20,617 bases of DNA from a virus. Positions 1 through 5,617 of this stretch are shown here, in pieces. How positions within the stretch are numbered: the first letter of the stretch is position 1; each line of letters opens with the position of its first letter. The DNA is taken from positions 1-20,617 of IMG/VR virus record IMGVR_UViG_3300038834_000101; one strand, given 5' to 3'. The notes beneath the pieces were generated by a model. That model saw only the letters and a list, made by a program, of their open reading frames with translations, had not been told where the DNA came from and did not search any database. The position numbers were made by a program, and so were the translations under genes.

Positions 1-190
1 GCCAGTCTTCATCAACGAGCTTTTTAACTTCTGCCCAATCGCGCCATGCCGTATTGATTGAAACTTGTTCTTTCTCCTTGTGCTCATACACGAGAGCACG
101 TGCAGACAGGCCATCAAGCTGCCGTCGATAGAGACGCCTGATGCGATCCTCTTTTGCTTGTGTGGTGCGATCCGTTAGAGGCTCAGGCAT
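1..190 (-). CDS. Partial HTH-like DNA-binding protein, candidate small terminase subunit
   Basis: This reading frame starts at an ATG (190-188, minus strand) and runs off the left edge, leaving 63 residues. It begins MPEPLTDRTTQAKEDRIRRL and ends KKLVDEDW at the edge. It is charged and helical. The stretch around DGLSARALVYEHKEKEQVSI followed by NTAWRDW has the spacing of a helix-turn-helix in which a 'D/E-GLSA' helix precedes a recognition helix. Placement directly upstream of and divergent from the large terminase, plus the basic N-terminus, fits a small terminase subunit that binds the packaging site. A phage regulator or an unrelated HTH protein is also possible. AAGG and TAGG lie 5-15 nt before the start as weak ribosome-binding sequences. 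That it is coding is fairly safe; the function is inference, because the C-terminal oligomerisation part is outside the window. Confidence 0.6.
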   Translation of the reverse strand, partial: MPEPLTDRTTQAKEDRIRRLYRRQLDGLSARALVYEHKEKEQVSINTAWRDWAEVKKLVDEDW

Positions 191-288
191 CAACCTATCG
201 ACCTTTTTTCAGATAATAACTGCCCGCCATACGATCTGGCACGTCCAGGAGGGGGGTAGGGGTTGAAAACCTGTGTAATGTAATAGCC
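191..288. promoter_or_regulatory. Divergent intergenic region
   Basis: These 98 bases separate the minus-strand gene from the large terminase. They hold an AT-rich patch (TTTTTTCAGATAATAAC, 205-221) that could supply a -10 for the leftward gene (TATTAT on the minus strand). They also hold a purine run, AGGAGGGGGGTAGGGG (247-262), with a perfect Shine-Dalgarno core that lies about 36 nt before the terminase ATG. I do not see a well-spaced sigma70 promoter for either direction. By position the region could carry promoters or a packaging (pac/cos) site; nothing in the sequence proves this. Confidence 0.3.
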
Positions 289-1542
289 ATGAGCACAAAA
301 GCAGAGCCCGTAAGCCTGAGATGGGCGCAGGGCCAAGTTTTTTCAAGCGACAAACGATTCCGAGTTCTAGTTGCCGGTCGTCGATTCGGCAAATCGTACC
401 TTTCATGCGTTGAGCTATTGCGTGGAGCGCTCAACAGACCAGGCGAAACCTTCTTTTATTGCGCTCCGACTTATCGGATGGCCAAAGATATTGCGTGGAG
501 AGCATTAAAAAAGCTGGTTCCTAAGGTTTGGATTCATACCAAGAACGAAACCGACCTGCGAATTGAGCTAATTAACGGTTCAACGATTGAATTGAAGGGT
601 ACTGAGAACGCAATGGCGTTGAGGGGCCGCAGTTTGTCGGGCGTAGTGCTAGATGAGGCCGCTTTTATGGATTCAGAGGTGTGGTTTGAGGTGATTCGTC
701 CTGCTTTGGCGGATAAAGAGGGTTGGGCGTTGTTTATTTCGACGCCAGACGGTACAGCTAGCTGGTTTTACGACTTGTGGTGTTATGTCCCAGACGACGA
801 AACAAACGAATGGCAGCGATGGAGCTACACAACGATTGAAGGAGGAAACGTCAGCAAACAGGAGGTCGAAGCAGCCCGCGCTCAACTTGATTCGCGCACG
901 TTCCGCCAGGAATTCGAAGCGTCCTTCGAGAACCTGACTGGTTTGGTGGCTATCAGCTTTTCTGATGACAACATCTCGACAGAGGCGAAGGATATTTCGA
1001 TCCAGCCGCTGTTGTTAGGCGTTGACTTCAACGTGGATCCGATGAGCGGCATCTGTGCCGTCAAAGATCAGGACACGTTGTACGTGTTTGACGAGATCAT
1101 GCTGACGGGCGGGGCTACGACCTGGGATTTTGCGGAAGAAGTCACCCGTAGGTATGGGGTGGATCGTCGAGTTATTGCTTGTCCCGACCCGACGGGTGGA
1201 GCCAGGAAGACCAGTGGTGTGGGCGTAACGGACCACGCCATTCTCAGGCGCAGCGGTTTCACAGTTCAAAGCCCTAGATCACCGTGGAAGATCCGAGACA
1301 AGATCACAGCGGTCAACACTGGCCTAATGGATGCTTCTGGAGCGCGTCGGGTGAAGATTCATCCGCGTTGCAAGGAGCTGATCAAGTCGTTGCGGACATT
1401 GACTTACGCTCCAGGCACTGGTCTGCCTAACAAAAACTTAGGTGTGGACCACGCTTTCGACGCTTTTGGGTATTTGGTGTTGCAGCAATTCAACCTTGCA
1501 AAACCCGAAACTTTGGGGCCAACAAGTTACCGGCTTTACTAA
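289..1542 (+). CDS. terL: Terminase large subunit (DNA-packaging ATPase/nuclease)
   Basis: This is the motor and nuclease that cuts concatemeric phage DNA and pumps it through the portal into the prohead. Its 417 residues show the expected order. The N-terminal ATPase has Walker A GRRFGKS (30-36) and a Walker B ending VVLDEA (D122, E123). The C-terminal RNase H-like nuclease has acidic residues in LLGVDFNVDP (D246), PDPTGG (about D300) and GVDHAFDAFGY (D387/D391). The size and these motifs match the Terminase_6/6C class of large terminases. The ATG at 289 is the first start in the frame and leaves a normal short N-terminus before Walker A. It is the first gene of the rightward structural cluster. 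Assignment is secure; the packaging mechanism (cos or headful) cannot be read from this. Confidence 0.95.
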   Translation: MSTKAEPVSLRWAQGQVFSSDKRFRVLVAGRRFGKSYLSCVELLRGALNRPGETFFYCAPTYRMAKDIAWRALKKLVPKVWIHTKNETDLRIELINGSTIELKGTENAMALRGRSLSGVVLDEAAFMDSEVWFEVIRPALADKEGWALFISTPDGTASWFYDLWCYVPDDETNEWQRWSYTTIEGGNVSKQEVEAARAQLDSRTFRQEFEASFENLTGLVAISFSDDNISTEAKDISIQPLLLGVDFNVDPMSGICAVKDQDTLYVFDEIMLTGGATTWDFAEEVTRRYGVDRRVIACPDPTGGARKTSGVGVTDHAILRRSGFTVQSPRSPWKIRDKITAVNTGLMDASGARRVKIHPRCKELIKSLRTLTYAPGTGLPNKNLGVDHAFDAFGYLVLQQFNLAKPETLGPTSYRLY

Positions 1543-1543
1543 A

Positions 1544-1654
1544 ATGGCTGGGTACTTTGCCAAAAGGGCAAGGACAAGTCTCCTGCAGCGGATCAGGAGT
1601 GAGGAACGCCAGGCGCGTGAGCCGGTTCTAGTCCGCAATCATTTGGGGCGTTAG
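1544..1654 (+). CDS. Small basic protein, 36 aa, unknown
   Basis: A 36-residue frame opens with ATG one base after the terminase stop codon and reads MAGYFAKRARTSLLQRIRSE, then ends in RNHLGR. It is arginine-rich with an amphipathic-looking middle. The near-contiguous spacing to terL suggests translational coupling. I recognise no family. Support is position, uninterrupted frame and the similarity in character to the row of tiny basic genes that follows. It could still be a chance frame. Confidence 0.45.
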   Translation: MAGYFAKRARTSLLQRIRSEERQAREPVLVRNHLGR

Positions 1655-1678
1655 GCTTGCAGTAACTGGATATTGAAC

Positions 1679-1777
1679 ATGGCTTCTAAGAAAAGCGCCG
1701 CAATGAAGCGGTGTGAGGGCTACATAAAGGCCGTGCGCAAGGGAAAGAAGAAAACGGCTAGTAAGAAGAAAAAGTAA
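1679..1777 (+). CDS. Very small lysine-rich protein, 32 aa
   Basis: The frame encodes 32 residues, of which 12 are lysine and 2 arginine, with a single acidic residue. It starts MASKKSAAMKRCEGYIKAVR and ends in a run of four lysines. Such a composition suits nucleic-acid binding or electrostatic attachment to DNA or capsid lumen. Codons alternate AAG and AAA, and the ATG start follows a 24-base gap after the previous gene. No catalytic motif is present and no family can be named. Low-complexity sequence makes chance coding possible, but five such frames in a row argue for real genes. Confidence 0.5.
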   Translation: MASKKSAAMKRCEGYIKAVRKGKKKTASKKKK

Positions 1778-1786
1778 GAGTTAGAC

Positions 1787-1799
1787 TGGGTGTAACCCA
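1787..1799 (+). other. Short hairpin between tiny genes
   Basis: TGGGT-GTA-ACCCA forms a perfect 5-bp stem with a 3-nt loop in the 35-base gap between two small basic genes. There is no following T-run, so it is not an intrinsic terminator. It may only be a chance structure. Confidence 0.25.
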
Positions 1800-1812
1800 T
1801 TGCTTAGTTGTC

Positions 1813-1914
1813 ATGCCTGGTCATTACGGAGCTGGCGGCAAGAAAAAGCCCAACGGCAAGAAGAAGGGCATGAAGAAGGGCAGTAAGAAGATGCGGTGTA
1901 GCTGTGGCAAGTGA
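1813..1914 (+). CDS. Very small Lys/Gly-rich protein with C-x-C-x-K end, 33 aa
   Basis: This 33-residue frame begins MPGHYGAGGKKKPNGKKKGM and finishes RCSCGK. It has 11 lysines, no acidic residue, and ends in a C29-S-C31 pair. The MPGHYG opening followed by lysine blocks is a style I associate with tiny phage structural-cluster proteins, but I cannot name a family. The next gene's GTG start (1904) lies inside it, so the two overlap by 11 bases, which supports co-translation. Function is unknown; DNA or capsid-interior binding is a guess from charge. Confidence 0.5.
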   Translation: MPGHYGAGGKKKPNGKKKGMKKGSKKMRCSCGK

Positions 1915-2110
1915 AAACGTCCCAACTAACAGGGCGCTTTACAACCGTGTAAAAGCGGAAGCCGAGCGCAAGTTCGCGGTTTACCCGAGCGCATATGCAA
2001 ATGCGTGGCTTGTGCGCGAATATAAGAAGCGTGGCGGCACCTACAAGAAGGTAACCAGTGGCGGAACGAAAAAAACCACGAAAACCCGCAAAACCAAAAA
2101 AGCCAAGTAA
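1904..2110 (+). CDS. Small basic protein with YPSAYANAW motif, 68 aa
   Basis: A GTG-started 68-residue protein. Residues about 11-50 read as one compact helical module: RVKAEAERKF, then VYPSAYANAWLVREYKKRGG. The C-terminal 20 residues are a Lys/Thr tail. From memory, the 'wPSAYAs..lV..YKkrGG.Y' module occurs in small proteins of marine phages and of large algal viruses, where it may be joined to a second module like the one encoded by the next gene. The start overlaps the previous gene, and the last 53 bases overlap the next gene in another frame. It is probably a real, conserved gene; its role is unknown. Confidence 0.65.
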   Translation: MASENVPTNRALYNRVKAEAERKFAVYPSAYANAWLVREYKKRGGTYKKVTSGGTKKTTKTRKTKKAK

Positions 2111-2366
2111 GGGTCGTGGCGGCCTGGGCAGATGGTTTGACGAGAAATGGGTCGATATAAAGACCGGGAAGCCTTGTGGCCGCTCCAAAGGCGAAAATAG
2201 AGCGTATCCAGCATGTAGACCATCACGCAGAGTGTCAGATAAGACGCCAAAAACAACAAAAGAGATGAGTCCTGCAGAAAAGGCTCGTTTCAAGAAAGAA
2301 AAGACAGGTCCAAAGAAGATTTCTTATCAACATCGACGGCGCAAGGCGAAAAAGAAGAAATCTTGA
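2058..2366 (+). CDS. Small basic protein with GRWFDEKWVD / PCGR / CRPS module, 102 aa
   Basis: A GTG-started protein of 102 residues, with AGAAGG about 7 nt upstream as a convincing ribosome-binding site. After a Lys/Pro-rich lead, residues about 22-72 contain GLGRWFDEKWVDI, KPCGRSKGENRAYPACRPS and RRVSDKTPKTTKEMS, then a strongly basic tail. The paired cysteines (PCGR, YPAC) and the Trp/Arg pattern suggest a compact fold, possibly metal-binding. I recall this module in small proteins of marine phages and algal viruses (Pfam DUF type, number uncertain), sometimes fused to the YPSAYA module that here lies in the preceding gene. Function unknown; the high charge suggests contact with DNA. Confidence 0.65.
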   Translation: MAERKKPRKPAKPKKPSKGRGGLGRWFDEKWVDIKTGKPCGRSKGENRAYPACRPSRRVSDKTPKTTKEMSPAEKARFKKEKTGPKKISYQHRRRKAKKKKS

Positions 2367-2379
2367 GATGGCTTGTGGG

Positions 2380-2408
2380 TTGTGAACGGTTAGAATCAAC
2401 CGTATAGA
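2380..2408 (+). promoter_or_regulatory. Candidate sigma70 promoter before the major tail gene
   Basis: In the 60-base gap before the tail-tube gene, TTGTGA (2380-2385) and TATAGA (2403-2408) are separated by 17 bases. Each matches its consensus hexamer at 4 of 6 positions. The predicted start lies about 10-12 bases before the ATG at 2427, giving a very short leader. The gap is one of the few in the cluster long enough to hold a promoter. Moderate to low confidence. Confidence 0.35.
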
Positions 2409-2426
2409 CCCTTCCTATGTCTACTC

Positions 2427-2849
2427 ATGGCCATCCTTCGCGGAGAGCAAGGTGCGGTCCAGTTTGACGCCGCTGGTTCTTCTAACGCCACCATCGTTGG
2501 AACCCGCAGCTGGACTCTGAACATCACCAAAGACACGTTGGACGTTACCGATCACGGTGACACGTTCCGCAGTTTTGTCGGCAGCATGATTAGTGGTTCT
2601 GGCACTGTTGAGCTGGTGTACGACCCAGATGCAACCGGTCAGGCTGCATTCATTGAAGACGTGATTACTGCTGCAGACCCTGCAGACGCCACGTTTGAGC
2701 TGTTTACCACCGGTACTACCTCTGGTACTGACAGCGTGAGCTTTGCGGGCATTATTACCAGCATGGATATTGCATCCACTGTTGGCGATTTGGTCGTTGC
2801 CACCTGCAACTTCATCACCAGCGGCGCCATCACGTCCAACCTTGAATAA
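2427..2849 (+). CDS. Major tail (tube) protein
   Basis: The 140-residue product would polymerise into hexameric rings forming the tail tube. The sequence has the alternating beta-strand pattern of siphovirus tube proteins: SWTLNITKDTLDVTDHGDTF, then a GSMISGSGTVELVYD strand pair, then VSFAGIITSMDIASTVGDLV and a closing strand ending SGAITSN. The 'W-x-L-x-I ... D-x-T ... F' opening and 'G-x-V-x-S ... GDLV' end are typical of gpV/TP901-1-type tube folds. The length is at the short end, with no C-terminal Ig domain. The ATG at 2427 gives the good N-terminus; an ATG at 2417 is out of frame. It sits between terminase and portal instead of between tail terminator and chaperone, and has its own candidate promoter. 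Confidence 0.8.
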   Translation: MAILRGEQGAVQFDAAGSSNATIVGTRSWTLNITKDTLDVTDHGDTFRSFVGSMISGSGTVELVYDPDATGQAAFIEDVITAADPADATFELFTTGTTSGTDSVSFAGIITSMDIASTVGDLVVATCNFITSGAITSNLE

Positions 2850-2859
2850 GGGTTGAGCG

Positions 2860-3132
2860 ATGGTTGAATATCGCGGCGAAAAATTTGCTGGCTACAACAA
2901 GCCCAAGCGTACTCCGAGCCACCCCACTAAATCCCATGCCGTCTTGGTCAAGGAAGGGGACAAGATTCGGTTAATCCGATTCGGGCAACAGGGAGTCAGT
3001 GGCTCACCGAAGCGTGAAGGCGAGTCTGCAGCAGCAAGAAAACGCCGCGAAAACTGGAAGGCTCGCCACGCAGCCAACATTAAGCGTGGCAAATTTTCCC
3101 CTGCTTACTGGGCCAACCGCACGAAGTGGTGA
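2860..3132 (+). CDS. Small basic DUF6321-like protein, 90 aa
   Basis: The product carries YNKPKRTPSHPTKSHAVLVK, then IRLIRFGQQGVSG, GESAAARKRRENWKARH and a C-terminal AYWANRTKW. From memory this whole-length pattern is a conserved small protein of cyanophages and other marine phages classed as DUF6321; the identification is by recollection of sequence, not by a search. It is rich in Lys/Arg and His and probably binds nucleic acid or lines the capsid, but no function is established. The AAGGG 7 nt before the ATG is a clear ribosome-binding site, and only 10 bases separate it from the tail-tube gene, so the two are probably co-expressed. Confidence 0.7.
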   Translation: MVEYRGEKFAGYNKPKRTPSHPTKSHAVLVKEGDKIRLIRFGQQGVSGSPKREGESAAARKRRENWKARHAANIKRGKFSPAYWANRTKW

Positions 3133-3136
3133 CTAA

Positions 3137-4609
3137 ATGACTTACTCCGTTCCTGGCCTAGTTCGCACTCATTTGGTCAGCAGTTCCTATATGGGGACTG
3201 TTGATAGTCCTTTTGTAAGGACACGAGCTGTGATCGACCAGATGAAGGGCTGGGAGATCATGAAGGCCGTTACCAACGGCACGGAGTATTTACGCGAAAA
3301 CAGCGAAGCATTTCTGCCGCTAGAGCCGCGTGAGGACTACACCGCATACCTTGCGCGGGTCAATCGATCAGTTTTTACGCCTTACACGCAGCGTTTAATT
3401 CGAGCGGCTGCTGGCTTAATACTTCGCAAGCCAATTAGCGTAGAAGGCGACCCTTATTGGACAGATGTCTTTAATAAGGACGTTGATGGCTGTGGATCGG
3501 ATTTAGATGAATACGCTCGACGACTCTTGATTTGTGCCCTGACGTATGGGCACTGTCACACGCTGGTTGATTTTCCTGCGCCTTCGGGTGCAAGAAGTCT
3601 TGCAGAAGAGCGTGCTCTTAATCGTCGGCCCTATTGGATTGAGGTGGATCCCACTCAGATCTACGGTTGGCGACTGGACCGCGAAACCAATTACGGAAAC
3701 CTTACGCAAGTTCGGATTGGAGAAAAGGCTGTAGTCCCTGACGGCGAGTTTGGAGAAAAGGTCTATGACCAAATCCGTGTCATCGAGCCTGGTCGTTATC
3801 GCGTCTTCCGGCAAGAAGAGCAGAAAAAAGAGATGCAAGGGAATTTCCCATACCCCTCTTCCTTCGATCAATCCGACGCTACGGAGGAGTATGAATTGGT
3901 TGAGTCTGGTCCTTACTCGCTCGATCAGATCCCCCTGGTAACGATCTATGCAAATAAAACGGACACAATGACCAGTAAGCCACCGCTTCTGGACATTGCT
4001 CATCTCAATCTGGCCCATTATCAGCGGCAAGCGGATCTTATCCACAGTCTCCACATCGCTTCGCAACCGATGCTCGTCCTTGAAGGTTGGGACGACCAAA
4101 CGAAAGACATGGCTATCAGCGTTAATTACGCGATGGCGACCCAGCCGGGTAACAAGGTCTATTACGTGGAGCCTGCATCAAGCGCGTTTGAGGCGCAATC
4201 ATCGGAAATCCAGGAATTACAGCAACAGATGGCGACGCTGGGCATCAGTACGCTGAGCCAACAAAAGTTTGTTGCTGAATCTGCTGACGCACGCCGTCTG
4301 GATCGAATTGACACCAACTCAATGTTGTCGATGGTGTCAATGGATCTTGAGTCAGGCTTGCAAAAGTCTTATGACTTGGCGGCGAATTACTTGGGTCTTG
4401 AACCGCCCAAGGTGAAGATCAGTCGTGACTTTGACCTGCAACGCCTGATTGGGCAGGATATTGCTGCAATGGGTCAGCTGTTTGAGGATCAGGTGATCAG
4501 CCGTGAGGAGTTCCGCGACATGCTGGTGCAGGGCGAAATTTTGCCCACAGCAGCTGAGCAACAGCAAGAGCCGCTTAGCGATGTGGATAGGGCTGGTGGT
4601 ACGGTTTAG
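3137..4609 (+). CDS. Portal protein (DUF4055 type)
   Basis: The portal forms the dodecameric ring at one capsid vertex through which DNA enters and leaves. The 490-residue product has the portal layout: an N-terminal wing with YLPLEPR-like 'AFLPLEPREDYTAYLARV', RSVFTPYTQRLIRAAAGLIL, a clip/stem region around residues 260-330 (IPLVTIYANKT, PPLLDIAHLNLAHYQRQADL), and a long C-terminal helical segment with SSEIQELQQQMATLG. The LDIAHLNLAHYQ...D stretch is the hallmark I use for DUF4055 portals, a family in phages of cyanobacteria and others. It starts four bases after the preceding stop and is followed by scaffold and capsid, as expected. The C-terminal 25 residues are Gln/Glu-rich. Confidence 0.85.
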   Translation: MTYSVPGLVRTHLVSSSYMGTVDSPFVRTRAVIDQMKGWEIMKAVTNGTEYLRENSEAFLPLEPREDYTAYLARVNRSVFTPYTQRLIRAAAGLILRKPISVEGDPYWTDVFNKDVDGCGSDLDEYARRLLICALTYGHCHTLVDFPAPSGARSLAEERALNRRPYWIEVDPTQIYGWRLDRETNYGNLTQVRIGEKAVVPDGEFGEKVYDQIRVIEPGRYRVFRQEEQKKEMQGNFPYPSSFDQSDATEEYELVESGPYSLDQIPLVTIYANKTDTMTSKPPLLDIAHLNLAHYQRQADLIHSLHIASQPMLVLEGWDDQTKDMAISVNYAMATQPGNKVYYVEPASSAFEAQSSEIQELQQQMATLGISTLSQQKFVAESADARRLDRIDTNSMLSMVSMDLESGLQKSYDLAANYLGLEPPKVKISRDFDLQRLIGQDIAAMGQLFEDQVISREEFRDMLVQGEILPTAAEQQQEPLSDVDRAGGTV

Positions 4610-4632
4610 ACTTAATAAAATGCTTTTTCGTT

Positions 4633-4842
4633 ATGGCTCAATCATTACATAAAGTCTTGCAGGCTGATGGCAGCTACAAATGGCAGCTCGTTGACATGAG
4701 TGAAGCCAACGGAATTGTACCTGTTGGTAAAGACGGCAAGCCCGAACTTCCTAAACCTGCTCCCAAACGCACCAAAAAAGCGAAAGCTAAGGTTGAAGAG
4801 ACTAATGTAGAAACGTCAATCGAATCGACACCTGAATCCTGA
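4633..4842 (+). CDS. Small protein upstream of scaffold, 69 aa, unknown
   Basis: A 69-residue product with a folded-looking N-terminus (LHKVLQADGSYKWQLVDMSE), a Pro/Lys-rich hinge (PKPAPKRTKKAKAKV) and an acidic Ser/Thr/Glu tail. It ends two bases before the scaffold ATG, so translational coupling is likely. The charge-segregated, disordered second half resembles small accessory head proteins, but no family is recognised. Real coding is supported by position, ATG start and normal composition in the first half. Confidence 0.6.
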   Translation: MAQSLHKVLQADGSYKWQLVDMSEANGIVPVGKDGKPELPKPAPKRTKKAKAKVEETNVETSIESTPES

Positions 4843-4844
4843 TT

Positions 4845-5552
4845 ATGGAAGAGCAAGTCATCCAGGAGGCGTCCGTGGCGCCTTCTGAGCAGCCCGTGGC
4901 TGAGACTGCGAACACCGTCACCGTTGATGTTTCTGCTTACGAGCAGCAAATTCAAGCGTTGCAACAGCGTGCCACTGAAGCTGAGGAAAAGTTCCAAGGC
5001 ATCAAAGGCAAGCTCGACGACGTTTACAAGAAACAAGACGAGCAGCGCAAGAAAACGCTTGAAGATCAAGGTCAGTGGAAGGATCTCTGGGAAGAGGCCA
5101 ACAAGACGGCTCAAACCAAAGATCAACAGATTGCTGATTTGGAGCGGCAACTTGCTGAGCTTCGGACTTCAAACGAAACAGCAGCAATGAAAACTTCTGC
5201 GCTGTCTGCAATCAATCAGGCTGGTGCAATTAGCTCTGATCAAATGTTGCAGCTGGTGCAAAGCAAGCTGAAAAAAGCTGAAGACGGCAGCGTTAAGGTG
5301 TTGAACGGTGGCGTTGAGGAAGACCTCAATGTTTATCTTGCCAAGCTTAAAAACCCTGGTTCTGGCTACGAACATCATTTCAAGCCAAGTGCTCAAGCTG
5401 GCATGGGTGCCAAGCCAACTACAGGAACTGCCGGTGCTTCGGGTGTCGCTAATCCTTGGTTGGAAGGTAGTATTAACTTAACCAGGCAAATGGCCTTGGA
5501 AGCTACCGATCCTGACCTTGCAGCTGTGCTCAAGCGAGAGGCCGGTAAATAG
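4845..5552 (+). CDS. Capsid scaffolding protein
   Basis: This protein is expected to fill the prohead and guide coat assembly, then leave or be degraded. Its 235 residues begin with an acidic disordered segment and continue into a long coiled coil (about 30-120, e.g. YEQQIQALQQRATEAEEKFQ and QIADLERQLAELRT). A helical section, SALSAINQAGAISSDQMLQL, and a C-terminal short tail with TDPDLAAVLKREAGK follow. A coiled-coil protein of this size immediately before the major capsid protein is the standard scaffold position. The C-terminal tail is the usual coat-binding part in scaffolds; that is by analogy. No protease motif is visible in it or nearby, so maturation cleavage is not indicated. Confidence 0.8.
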   Translation: MEEQVIQEASVAPSEQPVAETANTVTVDVSAYEQQIQALQQRATEAEEKFQGIKGKLDDVYKKQDEQRKKTLEDQGQWKDLWEEANKTAQTKDQQIADLERQLAELRTSNETAAMKTSALSAINQAGAISSDQMLQLVQSKLKKAEDGSVKVLNGGVEEDLNVYLAKLKNPGSGYEHHFKPSAQAGMGAKPTTGTAGASGVANPWLEGSINLTRQMALEATDPDLAAVLKREAGK

Positions 5553-5588
5553 TCCCTGTGGGACACCACTTCGAGTCCGTGACTTGAA
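5552..5588 (+). other. Two tandem hairpins before the capsid gene
   Basis: The 65-base gap between scaffold and capsid genes holds GTCCC-TGT-GGGAC (5552-5564) and, five bases later, TTCGAGTC-CGT-GACTTGAA (5570-5588), an 8-bp stem with one G-T pair. Neither is followed by a T-run, so they are not classic terminators. RNA processing or stabilisation of the capsid message is a plausible role. Confidence 0.5.
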
Positions 5589-5617
5589 ACCCCGCAAACC
5601 TCAACCCTGAATAAGAA

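Noticed and set aside
263-286. TTGAAA and TAATAG as a promoter before the terminase
   Set aside because: The hexamers are only 12 bases apart, too close for sigma70.
1811-2293. A 160-residue minus-strand frame across the small basic genes
   Set aside because: It is the antisense of AAG/AAA-rich coding sequence, which produces Phe/Leu-rich artefacts; the plus-strand frames have recognisable motifs and a ribosome-binding site.
3503-4099. A 198-residue minus-strand frame in the portal gene
   Set aside because: It lies wholly inside a well-supported portal gene, has no recognisable motif and does not fit the gene direction.
5584-5613. TTGAAA and CTGAAT/TGAATA as a promoter for the capsid gene
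   Set aside because: The spacing is acceptable, but the start of transcription would fall at or after the ATG, giving a leaderless message, and the -10 match is poor.
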